Source: Tritrichomonas foetus | Lineage: Eukaryota > Parabasalia > Tritrichomonadida > Tritrichomonadidae | DNA length: 46,004 nucleotides | Direction of reading: 5' to 3' | Assembly: GCA_001839685.1 (NCBI GenBank) | Contig: MLAK01000207.1 | Location: 83,416 to 129,419 of the forward strand | Shown: positions 18,901 to 27,695 of the stretch, in pieces | How positions within the stretch are numbered: the stretch's first letter is position 1 | How the letters are laid out: every line of letters begins with the position of its first letter | Notes under the pieces: model-generated | Told to the model about the DNA's origin: nothing | Databases searched by the model: none | What the model saw: only the letters and a program-made list of their open reading frames with translations | Program-made: the position numbers and the translations under genes

Positions 18901-20084
18901 GAAAATGAAGGATTACCATGTTTGGAAATTCTATTGATAATTGGTTGTATTTGAGTATTAACTGTAGTTGCTTTATATCGAAACTCAGTGTTTATTTGTC
19001 CTTTCATATCATTAGACTTAAAATAATCAGTTAATTGATCAAGTTGTTGAGCAGAATGTAGTATATCTATCTTAGTTATACATATATTAATGCCAATATC
19101 AATAGTATGAAACTTTTTATAAATATTTCGAGCATTTGCAGAATGAAAAATGGCAACTTTAAAACAAATTTGAGAAATTAAACTTAAATCATTTAAAAGC
19201 CTTTCGGGTGTAACTATTAAAGCATGAAATAAGGTTGTTTCACTTTTTGGAATGAAGTAAATTTCACGAATTTTATCACAACCTGCATCATTTCCTTCAA
19301 AAAATAATGGTAATATTTCTGGTAAATCATGAAGTTTTTCATGCCATTTTTTATCATCTGTTACAATTAAATAAGGACCTTTTACATCACATACATTTTG
19401 TAAAATTCTCAAAAATTCAATACATGGTTGAATTGTATCAATTCCCATATTTTCTCTTATTAAAAAGTCACGTTGTCTATTGAAACAATATATCAATTTA
19501 TTGAGAGTAACAATTTCAGTTTGTGATAAAATTTTTGATTTCTTTCGATTTTTTGAATTTTTCTGAGCTTTTGATGAGTGTAAATTATTATTTCTGTAAT
19601 TATTGATATTGTCATTTGTGATGAAGGGTATTGGATTATTTGGAATTGAATGAACATCACCTTGCTTTGATGGGAAAGAATACTTTTTTCTCTCATGAAA
19701 CAAATTTAAGGAATCATCGTCGACTTTTATTTCCCAGGTGATGTCCTCAAATCCGTGGCCTTTCCAAAGCACGCAATATTTGTCGTCGTTCGCTAAAAGA
19801 ATTGTATCGATATTGTCGAAATTATTATTTTCGTATTCGTTCGAATCTGAATTTTCTGTTTCGGAGTTATCTGTTTCTGAATTTTGTGCTTCTGAGTTTT
19901 CGTGATTTTTAAAATTTGCCAGCAGATTCTTCCCTTCTTCATATTTGCATAATTCTTTTTCCTTGATTTTGACGATCTCGTGTTTTCTACCGGTGAGTTT
20001 GACTGAATAAAGCGAAGTACTGTGATCGAATTCTAAAATCTCTTTGTATGGGCATTCATTTTCTGTTTCGTCAGAGTCACTCAT
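15915..20084 (-). CDS. Chromodomain / degenerate SNF2-CHD-like / SANT-like / FYR-domain protein
   Basis: 1,389 residues. A chromo-like module (DDKYCVLWKGHGFEDITWEI, residues 101-120; a second, weaker one near 15-50) precedes a region aligning with CHD/SNF2 ATPases: FNRQRDFLIRENMGIDTIQ (201-219) sits where NxxxxILADEMGLGKTIQ is expected, then GPYLIV. The Walker A lysine is gone and one residue is missing; the DEAH box is replaced by IFHSANARN (312-320). A helicase-C-like part and an acidic low-complexity linker follow. HWTIHERNLLVRGLSKIGYGRWEEI (about 795) and WWTEEHDKALAYITWKFGLGSYD (about 930) look like SANT/CHD C-terminal modules. Residues about 1240-1375 are FYRN plus FYRC (YIYPAGYRSTRQYADF; GPEAYLLSNPITIYLIQQLPG), as in MLL and TBRG1 proteins. 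It is likely a nuclear chromatin reader or scaffold without ATPase activity. The acidic tail is DEDEDEED. Confidence 0.8.
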   Translation of the reverse strand: MSDSDETENECPYKEILEFDHSTSLYSVKLTGRKHEIVKIKEKELCKYEEGKNLLANFKNHENSEAQNSETDNSETENSDSNEYENNNFDNIDTILLANDDKYCVLWKGHGFEDITWEIKVDDDSLNLFHERKKYSFPSKQGDVHSIPNNPIPFITNDNINNYRNNNLHSSKAQKNSKNRKKSKILSQTEIVTLNKLIYCFNRQRDFLIRENMGIDTIQPCIEFLRILQNVCDVKGPYLIVTDDKKWHEKLHDLPEILPLFFEGNDAGCDKIREIYFIPKSETTLFHALIVTPERLLNDLSLISQICFKVAIFHSANARNIYKKFHTIDIGINICITKIDILHSAQQLDQLTDYFKSNDMKGQINTEFRYKATTVNTQIQPIINRISKHGNPSFSSPEIISVNCPLSEIQKKMCKSILTKYSRNNSNNNNSQIILEKILRICSHPFLIVNGEYDLGGIDFVQASTKLQVLDAILQDCQKYEYSLLVISNYQEMIEMISDLLEMHEIYYKNITDQFDYDDHKKLNTEQADVYLYNPRFAKAQPPIENIQCVVIFDGKTSEWNDILLTHRSSRTPLFDISAVYYLECLDCCESELYSLCESVTYNPKRCLVAINTAAIHAFSDFPCLPPKELIQNGLVYDEDRNSLPIVSFLQKSDFAPKFKGEIIEGKPPETLFFSEESKNNQTDSQQRQNFNSKQNSKSKSTSKPKKINKNEDSNNENSDNEGSHTEIKGDRNDEDISENQNGDEEDNTENDSYTENNEKNEINENKENNGNKANNEDENDYLNEKYTSAFFNHHWTIHERNLLVRGLSKIGYGRWEEIQKISGLYLPAKIIEKASLKLISMILKMSGSSTGYNTVRSVLKSAEEKGLVFDFPEDSIFNDESFLERLGNISSLLVKRLENLFNLANSLGGGSITPDQVPLFRLGGGLLTEWWTEEHDKALAYITWKFGLGSYDHYSEYPNDIYCDLFMHFPDKIEHKRLLDRALKLCEISKRTQMSDQKVIENLSKQPSRFSEQVQRQILQYLLCFGIDEDEKGRQDFDSIADQIHGMIGNDIQEYVDYLHQKITETESSGGLSYNIASRVIQRISAMSYLRKMLRYRERFQRTLTRAPKWRNLPKKWTPQIEFLYFEKLEKKGFGKIQEILEEPEISIVFENNSPPSRILQEDDIVKRITSLYEFRDDSMNSSRNRSQNSDNYSHSNSSSSSYKKKKKKDSGSSSFVNKKFIVPSLEELTHNVHFPVAVTQNSEILELGKIVTDRSGFHSERYIYPAGYRSTRQYADFRNPRERVTYVSEIVDNGGDSPLFKVYPEDDPTVGFKGETPSSPWVLLIKKVSQIKGEKRKSNTISGPEAYLLSNPITIYLIQQLPGAKDLEKYVWKKIKGAPDEDEDEED

Positions 20085-20367
20085 TTATTATTGTCGACCG
20101 TTTATTTTTCCGCGGGTTTTTTACAACACTGGAAAGTATTGAACAATATATGGAATACTAATCGCTAATATAAATATATCCAAAATGTTTATTAATATTT
20201 AAGAAATAATAATTTGTTACTAAGATACAATGCATATTCATTACACATAATAAGTTAATTAATTTTTTGTTAACTACATGAATGACGATCATATCTACAG
20301 AAAATATATTGTACTTTTTAAGAATATTGGCAATTGAATTTGAAAATATCGACGATAATTATATATA
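20085..20367. promoter_or_regulatory. Divergent intergenic region between two large genes
   Basis: The 376-bp gap separates two head-to-head genes (minus gene at 20084, plus gene at 20461). On the minus-gene side a TAAACGGTCGAC element (20092-20103 on the plus strand as GTCGACCGTTTA) resembles a Myb-type AACGG site. The rest is AT-rich. Confidence 0.35.
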
Positions 20368-20375
20368 GAAAAAGT
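20368..20375 (+). promoter_or_regulatory. Candidate promoter octamer of the HECT-like gene
   Basis: GAAAAAGT, 85 bp upstream of the ATG at 20461, preceded by TATATATA. Orientation relative to the gene is opposite to that at the CLN3-like gene, at the same distance. Confidence 0.4.
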
Positions 20376-20460
20376 CGATTGTTGTACATAGGTATGTCAA
20401 TTTCCCCTGAATTTTGAAAGGCTTCACAAAAATTATTCAGTGAAAATAATTCGCTTAGAA

Positions 20461-23400
20461 ATGAGCGTAATCTCCTTTATTGCAAATCGAGACAGAGCTG
20501 ATTTGCCTAAAGCTGCCTCATCTGAGGAAGTTGAGAACATCATTAAATCAACAAAAAATTTTTTTGATAATAAATATAATATAACTCGATGCGACATCAA
20601 GCCGTGTCAGTTTTTCTCAGAGAATGATTTTAATTTTATGAACGAACAATTTTCTTCAGCTGGCTCTTCTTCGGCTCATGTTTTTGATCCAAACCTGATT
20701 CATGCATCAATTTCACCATTGAATGATTTATCGGACGTTTGGAATTTATTAAATGATTCTCTTAAATATAAATCAATAGATTTATTCAAAAAGTGCTGCG
20801 TTGATAATAATATTATCACTATTAAAAAATCATCAATGAATAGTGAAATTAAAGCATCAATGAATTCAATTTTGAATTTATTAAATTCGCCTGAAAATTT
20901 CTCTGGCTTTTATCCTGAAGTGAATTCATTCAGAAATAAAGTGAAGTTAGACACTCAAAAACTTTCATCATCGACATCTTTTTTTGTTACTCCGTATTAT
21001 GCATTTATTGGACTTGAAAATGGTGAAGTTGGCATGAATAAAGTCGAATTCACATCAATTGTGTCTTCAATTGACCCAATTCGAAATCTTTTTTCTCCGT
21101 TTTCAAAAGCTGGGCATGATAAAAATGATAGAAAACACCACCAATATTCTCTTGTAGTTTTAAACAATATAATTCTCCAAATCTTTCATAAAACAATACG
21201 ATATATAGAATTAAATAAAGATTACGATACAATCAAAACGCGAAAGACCGAATTTCTCAAATTTCCTGCAATTTCTGATGGAAATAAGATTTTTTCCTTC
21301 GATCATAAAAAGATTATTAATGTATTTAATTGTGATAATATTACCAATTTATCAGAAAGACCAGAAAAATCTATAGTTCTTTCACAAATTCCTACGAATT
21401 TTGATGTAAGTTCAACAATTTTGGCTACAAATGGAGCGGTTATCACTTTTGGATCAATTTCAAAAGTCACTAAGAACATTGAATACATTTTTGAAACCTT
21501 CTCTTTAGTGAATGGAAAATTACTCAAGAAATTCACTATGAAACTTGAAAATAAAATTGAGGCTTGGAACTTCTCACCTTTCAAAGTTAATCACTTTACT
21601 ATTGAAGATAATTATTTCAAAGAACTCAAAAGTGTTGCTTCAATTCCCCGATGGATTGAAGGATTTTACCTCACTCATGATAAAAATGAAAAATCTGAAA
21701 AAGTAGATAAAAATGAAAAAAATGCAACTAATCCTTTTTTAGATGCATTTGAAGTTTCAGTTTTTGAAGGATTTTCATTCTTCTCTGGTGGTGATATGTC
21801 TTTATATCAAAAAGTTTTCTGTCATGTATTTAATCTAGGAAATATTCATTTAATCAAAGCAATTTCTAATTTATTCATTCAATATTCGATTGATGTTGAC
21901 GAAGTCATTGAATTACTAGATAGCAGTTATCAAAAATGCAAGAAAAATGACATAGAACAACTTATGTTTTTCCTTTATCTAAATTCAATTCCCAAAGCTG
22001 TAAAAGAGATTTCCTCAAGAAATTATGTAAATCAATATTTAGAGAATGAAAAATGGATAAATTCAAAAAGTTATTCATCGATTTTACTTTTTCCATCATT
22101 ATTTAATTTCGAAACGATTCCTTTATCTGATAATGCCATTTATAATTTAGTTAATTATATTCTTAGTAAGCATGAAGAATTTCCATATGAATCAACAATG
22201 ATTTTATCTTCATACTGTCATAAATATTGTAAAGAAATATTCACTCGACCGAAAGATGGTTTTCCTGTAATTAAAAGTACAGTGACTTTAATATTTAAAT
22301 ATGTAGCAGGCAGTCTGAAAAAAATCCAGAGGAAAAAACTCACTGAAAATGATTTTTGTTCTTCAATTATTTTTAAATTATGGGGATTCTTTCTTTCCAT
22401 AATAGCCCATTCGCAGCCCACATGGATTTATTATGCACCAGATTTCCTTGAGCTCCTAAAATTTTCTTTCAAAACCCACAAAATTCTCAACAATTCAAAC
22501 ACTTCACATACCCATTTTGTGCAAAATAAAGGACGCAATAATACACAAAATAATGTGCAAAATTCTGTTAAGAATAAAAGTGTAAGTGATTCAAAATTGA
22601 TGAGAATGATGAATCATTCTTTTGTTTTATATCTTGAAATTTTCACATGGCTTCCTTATGGTAAAGCGAATAAATATTTTAAAGATATTGATGACATTTA
22701 TTTAAGGTTCCAGCATCCATTGAATGAAGTCAATCGTACTTTAGATGAGCAACTTGTGAATATTTTGAATTCCGTGTACAATATTCCAGATGAAAATACT
22801 TATTTTGAATATTTATGTAAATTGAGGCAAAAAATCATGTTTATGAAAAAGCCAAAAGAAAATATAAATGATTATATTATTTCTACTGGTATCTTAGAAT
22901 TTTTAGTGGTTGAAGATATAAAATTAATATTTCCACTCAAAAATACCGAAATTTTACACACATTTTATAGACTACTAAAGAAAAATTTAAAGAAAATGAT
23001 ACCACAACACAAAATAATTTTATCGCTCTACTCAGACAAACTAGTCTCTTTATTAAACTTAAACTTCATTTCGAAAAATCATCATAAAAATTTGCGCAAA
23101 AACCAAAATCAACAAAATCAGCAGGATGAAAGCGAAATAAGTGATCATAATGACGAAGAAATTGAAAAAAAGATGAGATTGTTGAGTTTGATTGATCCAT
23201 TATTACTTTCAATAGATTTAATAAAGAAATATGATATTAAACTTTCTGTTGAAAGGCTAATAAATTCATCTGGAACTGTTTTAGAAAAAAATTTACCAAA
23301 ATTATTTGATTTATATTCATTTATCAGTGACCTTGATACGATTTTAGATAAATTGATGGAAATTTCTTTAAAACCTAATGGAAAAATTAATTACATGGAA

Positions 23401-26400
23401 TTGTCTAATCTTCAAAATCATGAAACTTATTATTCACTTTGGGTAATATTTTATTTATTCATTAAAGGAATCAAATCTAGCCCAATAAACACGAAAAAAG
23501 AATTCAAAAACAAATTAATTAAAAATTACGCAAACATTTTCAAAATATTCAAGGCACATTTAACTTGTGGTTCAAATGATATAATTCAAATGATAATGAA
23601 ATGCATAGTTTACTTAGAAAATTCTTTCCAAACAGACAGTAAAGATGGAATTGATAAATATTTACTGGAAATGTTTGATTTTCTCTATAATATTTTATTT
23701 GAATATATTTCTGAACGAAAAAATCCATTTATTTTACAATCTTTACCATCAGAAGCACTTGCTTCCACTTTTACCATTATACAATTTATGAAAGAGATGT
23801 TTAATTCATCATCAGGCCATTTTAGAACATATTTAATTAAAAAAGCATCAGAAACCCAGAAACAAGAAGATGCTATTCCTATTTTCGCTATCTTGAATAA
23901 TTCTCTTGAAGTCATGCGACCTGGTGTAGAAATCAATTTCACGAATGAATCTTTAGAACAAATTACCGGAACTGTTTTATTCTATGATCAAAAAGAAGCA
24001 ACTGTTAAAATTCAATTAAATGAGTCTAATAAGCTGCCTGAACTGAAAGAAACTGAAACTATGTATTCGAATAAATCTGATGTTTTTTCTTTAAATTCAC
24101 TCAATTTCACAGTTAATCCTAATTTCACAGATAATATGATTTTTAATACGCAGTCAGAATATGATATCAAGCTGAAAAGAACAGAAAGAAAAAATGGAAA
24201 AATTGAAGTAGATTTATCAAAATGTGTGAATATTTGGTTTTCCTGTCCAGAATCTGTTAATATTGAAATAATTCAAAATTATCAACCATTTCTCCATTTA
24301 TTTTTTGATATTGAAATTACTTCAAATGAAGACCAAACAGACACTTACTTTTCGAGTGCCTTTAGACTTGCTTCGCTTTGGGATTTTATCTCTAGCACTA
24401 ATTTCTATGATTTATTAACAATTGAACAAAAGCTAAAAATTGTACACAAAAGGAAATGGCCTGATACTTTTTGTCCAGAACAATATATTTTTGATTTTGG
24501 TAATTATATGTCACTTCGATGGATAAAATTTTCCCCCTTCACATTCGTTGATGTTGCCAATTCGAAAAATGAAGTTTCGCGCTCGCCAATTGTAAACAAC
24601 CTCGTAATGAGTCCTAAAATCACAGATACTGGAATAATGACAACATTGTTTGATGGATCAACTTTTGTGTCGCCTCCAATTCATCCGATGAATAAAATGG
24701 AGATAAAAATAATATTGCATCCAACTGAACCGAAAAATCGATTTCTGCGAGCTCATGATAAAAATGCATTGGAGTGTGATATGCGAATCCGAGTTTTTGG
24801 ATTAGCAATTCCTTTCAATACTGTCTTACAATCAGATGATTTTGAATTTGAATGCTCAACTGAAGGACCCAGTTGTAATAGTTCAAAATTTGGTGATGAT
24901 TTAGATTCGAATGAAACTTTTGATGTGAAACCTTTAGAAATAATCATAAAATTTTTACCAAAGAAAATTGGATTTGAAGTTTATGAAAATGGTGTTTTGA
25001 AAAGTTCAACAATTGGATCTCCCTCAATTGTAATGTACTTTTTAACTGTTGAATTAGATTGTAATAACATTGCTGAATATTCTGTAAAAAATTCAAATAA
25101 ACGTACAACTGAATCACGAATTAAACTTTCTGATGCTTTTGCATTTAAGAAAACGGAGAAAAATGATGTTTTCATGCGTGTCACGACGAAAAAAGTGTTC
25201 ACTCAAATGAATGATTCATCTGTATATAATGAGCTATGTTTACGAGATGCGGCATGTGGTCTAATTGATTCTTTTCGAACACTGATATCGATTCATCACA
25301 TTAAAAAAGCCAAAATTTATTATCCAAATTCAATTTTGCGCCTGTTGGCATCCATCGACCCTTATCCAGCTGGAAATGCGATCACATTGAGAGATATTCG
25401 GCCATTTAAGCATTGGAAAAATACATCAGAATATATAATGGACTTTATTACTAGTTATGTTGATGAGATTGGACCAGAAATTCTCTTCAAAATGAAAGAT
25501 GAAATTGATGAGATGAGTCATACGAATTTAAATGATGATAATAATGAAAACAAAAAAGAAAGTGAAGGAATTCTTTGTATTAATAATGAAAATAAATCGG
25601 CTTTATTCATCAGAAAAGATCAGTCAATTCTAGTCTCAAATTGTTTTGTTTTTTCCGAAGATTCCACCAAGCCATTAAAAGTGATTGGTTATTTGAAAGA
25701 TGATATGCCACTCTATTTTTCACATGATGGTGTTATTGTTCCATTTCTTCGACTTTCTGGATCACTTGTTGATTATTTGTTACATATGCGCCATTTCATG
25801 ATAATTTCTATTCACTTGAATTCGTATGATTTTGACTTTTTAACGAGAAAGGTTCGCTTTTTGGAACGGTCAGGAAGATACTTCAAAAAACTCTTTGGTC
25901 ATTTTGTTGAGCTTCTAAACTCAATTAATCCTAAACCACCAATGCCTGGCTGCTTCCCTTATCATTTGAATCTGATTTCATTTTTGATTTCTGAATCATC
26001 CATCCATGAATTCCCAGAAAAGTTTTTGCTTCCAACATTTTGTGAATTTTGTGGAACAAAAGTTGAATTAAAAGAAACTCTTCCAACTTCATTAAATCTA
26101 AATCTAAATGCATCCAATAGTGAAGATAATGGTGATATTTATTTTGCTATTCATGATAATGAAGTCAATTCTCAAAGATTTGAATTTATAATAAATTCTA
26201 AGATTACAATGAAATCGAATTCATTCATAATACTGAAATCATCTGACAGGAGTAAGAAAATCACAATTGAAAACAAAATTGCTAATGATAAACAACCAAA
26301 TAACTTGGAATTTGTATATTGCTCATTACCTGACTTAACAACGATCACCAAAGAATTGAAAAATTGGAAACATCATCATAGTCATCAAATTCAATGTTTT

Positions 26401-27132
26401 ATGAAAAATTCAAATGATTTGATGCCTTCCAACTATTCAACATTGCCGCTATCAAAACAATTTTCATATGACACTATAAAATTCGTTTTCCACATACTTG
26501 ACTCTCTGAAATCAGAAATTAAAAAAGAGAAGAAAGGGTTCATATCTTTTGTTAATTCACACTTAATCATTCATGATCCTCAAGACGATAATGATAGAGG
26601 TCAATTTAAAGGTGAATTGAATAAAAGCGGAAATATCAAAAATAAACCACACAATTTTGAATACTTCAGAAAAATATGTGATTTATCATCTTGGAGTCCA
26701 CAAAGAATATCATACTTAAAACAAAGAGAGTTAAGTATTTTTGAAGTACTTGATCCAAATGTTCTTCGAATTTCTGCTGAGATTCAATCATATCCAGAAT
26801 TTGAAAATAATTTCCGAAAAAGATTAAAAGAAAAGCCGCCTTTATTGGTCTGCACACATAATAAAGCATACCATATGTTAAAATCAATTTTAAAAAGCGC
26901 GCCAGCAATTATTTGTTTGCAATTTATCGAATTTTGTACTGGCTTTTGGGGAATTGAATGGATAAATGGTCAAACACATCAGATTTATGTTTCTTTTTCT
27001 GAGAGTAAGGAAGAAATAGAAGCTTATCAATCTGACTGTATTTTAACTATTGGTGTATTTCTTAAGAAGAAGAATATGAAAAAGGCACTTTATTCAAAAT
27101 TACAAGAATACTCAGATCGAATGTTTAAATAA
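20461..27132 (+). CDS. Giant protein with divergent HECT-like ubiquitin-ligase C-terminus
   Basis: 2,223 residues, no membrane segment or signal peptide. Most of it is helical and lineage-specific, with Asn/Lys-rich linkers near residues 685-710 and 880-905. The C-terminus resembles a HECT C-lobe: CLQFIEFCTGFWGIEW (compare LLxFVTGxxRxP), then SDCILTIGV with Cys2193 thirty residues from the end, where the catalytic cysteine of HECT ligases sits about 32 residues from the end, followed by a helix (KKALYSKLQEYSD) like the last HECT helix. The usual Thr before Cys is Asp, so the match is divergent. If correct, it is a ubiquitin ligase with a very large substrate-binding part. The 5' frame extends to a GTG at 20440, rejected in favour of the ATG. 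Codon use is strongly AT-biased. Confidence 0.65.
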   Translation: MSVISFIANRDRADLPKAASSEEVENIIKSTKNFFDNKYNITRCDIKPCQFFSENDFNFMNEQFSSAGSSSAHVFDPNLIHASISPLNDLSDVWNLLNDSLKYKSIDLFKKCCVDNNIITIKKSSMNSEIKASMNSILNLLNSPENFSGFYPEVNSFRNKVKLDTQKLSSSTSFFVTPYYAFIGLENGEVGMNKVEFTSIVSSIDPIRNLFSPFSKAGHDKNDRKHHQYSLVVLNNIILQIFHKTIRYIELNKDYDTIKTRKTEFLKFPAISDGNKIFSFDHKKIINVFNCDNITNLSERPEKSIVLSQIPTNFDVSSTILATNGAVITFGSISKVTKNIEYIFETFSLVNGKLLKKFTMKLENKIEAWNFSPFKVNHFTIEDNYFKELKSVASIPRWIEGFYLTHDKNEKSEKVDKNEKNATNPFLDAFEVSVFEGFSFFSGGDMSLYQKVFCHVFNLGNIHLIKAISNLFIQYSIDVDEVIELLDSSYQKCKKNDIEQLMFFLYLNSIPKAVKEISSRNYVNQYLENEKWINSKSYSSILLFPSLFNFETIPLSDNAIYNLVNYILSKHEEFPYESTMILSSYCHKYCKEIFTRPKDGFPVIKSTVTLIFKYVAGSLKKIQRKKLTENDFCSSIIFKLWGFFLSIIAHSQPTWIYYAPDFLELLKFSFKTHKILNNSNTSHTHFVQNKGRNNTQNNVQNSVKNKSVSDSKLMRMMNHSFVLYLEIFTWLPYGKANKYFKDIDDIYLRFQHPLNEVNRTLDEQLVNILNSVYNIPDENTYFEYLCKLRQKIMFMKKPKENINDYIISTGILEFLVVEDIKLIFPLKNTEILHTFYRLLKKNLKKMIPQHKIILSLYSDKLVSLLNLNFISKNHHKNLRKNQNQQNQQDESEISDHNDEEIEKKMRLLSLIDPLLLSIDLIKKYDIKLSVERLINSSGTVLEKNLPKLFDLYSFISDLDTILDKLMEISLKPNGKINYMELSNLQNHETYYSLWVIFYLFIKGIKSSPINTKKEFKNKLIKNYANIFKIFKAHLTCGSNDIIQMIMKCIVYLENSFQTDSKDGIDKYLLEMFDFLYNILFEYISERKNPFILQSLPSEALASTFTIIQFMKEMFNSSSGHFRTYLIKKASETQKQEDAIPIFAILNNSLEVMRPGVEINFTNESLEQITGTVLFYDQKEATVKIQLNESNKLPELKETETMYSNKSDVFSLNSLNFTVNPNFTDNMIFNTQSEYDIKLKRTERKNGKIEVDLSKCVNIWFSCPESVNIEIIQNYQPFLHLFFDIEITSNEDQTDTYFSSAFRLASLWDFISSTNFYDLLTIEQKLKIVHKRKWPDTFCPEQYIFDFGNYMSLRWIKFSPFTFVDVANSKNEVSRSPIVNNLVMSPKITDTGIMTTLFDGSTFVSPPIHPMNKMEIKIILHPTEPKNRFLRAHDKNALECDMRIRVFGLAIPFNTVLQSDDFEFECSTEGPSCNSSKFGDDLDSNETFDVKPLEIIIKFLPKKIGFEVYENGVLKSSTIGSPSIVMYFLTVELDCNNIAEYSVKNSNKRTTESRIKLSDAFAFKKTEKNDVFMRVTTKKVFTQMNDSSVYNELCLRDAACGLIDSFRTLISIHHIKKAKIYYPNSILRLLASIDPYPAGNAITLRDIRPFKHWKNTSEYIMDFITSYVDEIGPEILFKMKDEIDEMSHTNLNDDNNENKKESEGILCINNENKSALFIRKDQSILVSNCFVFSEDSTKPLKVIGYLKDDMPLYFSHDGVIVPFLRLSGSLVDYLLHMRHFMIISIHLNSYDFDFLTRKVRFLERSGRYFKKLFGHFVELLNSINPKPPMPGCFPYHLNLISFLISESSIHEFPEKFLLPTFCEFCGTKVELKETLPTSLNLNLNASNSEDNGDIYFAIHDNEVNSQRFEFIINSKITMKSNSFIILKSSDRSKKITIENKIANDKQPNNLEFVYCSLPDLTTITKELKNWKHHHSHQIQCFMKNSNDLMPSNYSTLPLSKQFSYDTIKFVFHILDSLKSEIKKEKKGFISFVNSHLIIHDPQDDNDRGQFKGELNKSGNIKNKPHNFEYFRKICDLSSWSPQRISYLKQRELSIFEVLDPNVLRISAEIQSYPEFENNFRKRLKEKPPLLVCTHNKAYHMLKSILKSAPAIICLQFIEFCTGFWGIEWINGQTHQIYVSFSESKEEIEAYQSDCILTIGVFLKKKNMKKALYSKLQEYSDRMFK

Positions 27133-27253
27133 TTGTTTTTCTTTTTTCATGCACATTTATTGTAATAAATAATATAGTACTCAATTTATATTGTATTCTC
27201 TCTTTATGCTTCGAGAAATCTCTTTTTTAGTGAATTTGATTCATCAAACTTGA

Positions 27254-27532
27254 ATGAAAGTGACATTCATTGAATGCATGATGAAGCTGAATTACTTAGA
27301 ACAGAAGATGAAAATTGCTGAAGAATTAGGAGAACTTCATTACGGCTTAGATAAAGCTGAACATCTTCTTCGAGAACAAAAACTACCTCGAGATATGAAG
27401 AAACAAGCTAGAAATATGATTACAGAAATGAAATCATGGATTAAAACAAATGATGAATCTGATCCTGAAGAATTTATTAAACAAAGAAATACTATGTATA
27501 ATTTGCTAAGCACCATAGCACCATCAGGATAA
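27254..27532 (+). CDS. Small protein resembling the Hsp70 C-terminal helical lid
   Basis: 92 residues, all predicted helix. The pattern LPRDMKKQARNMITEMKSWI, TNDESDPEEF, then a Gln-Arg helix and LLSTIAPSG aligns in order and spacing with the Hsp70 lid: helix, then a conserved Trp-Leu/Ile-Asp-x-Asn turn, acidic EEF, then helix with Asn-Pro-Ile-x-x-x-L. No Hsp70 nucleotide- or peptide-binding domain is nearby, so this is either an orphan lid-like domain or a chance helical likeness. It lies 121 bp after the HECT-like gene in the same direction; ATGs at codons 9 and 10 are alternative starts. The function is unknown. Confidence 0.45.
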   Translation: MKVTFIECMMKLNYLEQKMKIAEELGELHYGLDKAEHLLREQKLPRDMKKQARNMITEMKSWIKTNDESDPEEFIKQRNTMYNLLSTIAPSG

Positions 27533-27695
27533 GAAGATAATGTATTGTTTTTTAGTAAATTTGTTAAATTATTCCTCTATTGTTTTTTCATTCTAATCTT
27601 TTATTGACAATTTATTTTTTCGGAATAACGTTTGGAAATTAAATTGTGAAAAATAATATATAACCATGTTATTTTATTATATATAATTAATATAT

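Noticed and set aside
20440..20460. Seven extra codons before the HECT-like ATG
   Set aside because: They begin at GTG; the ATG at 20461 is the first valid start.
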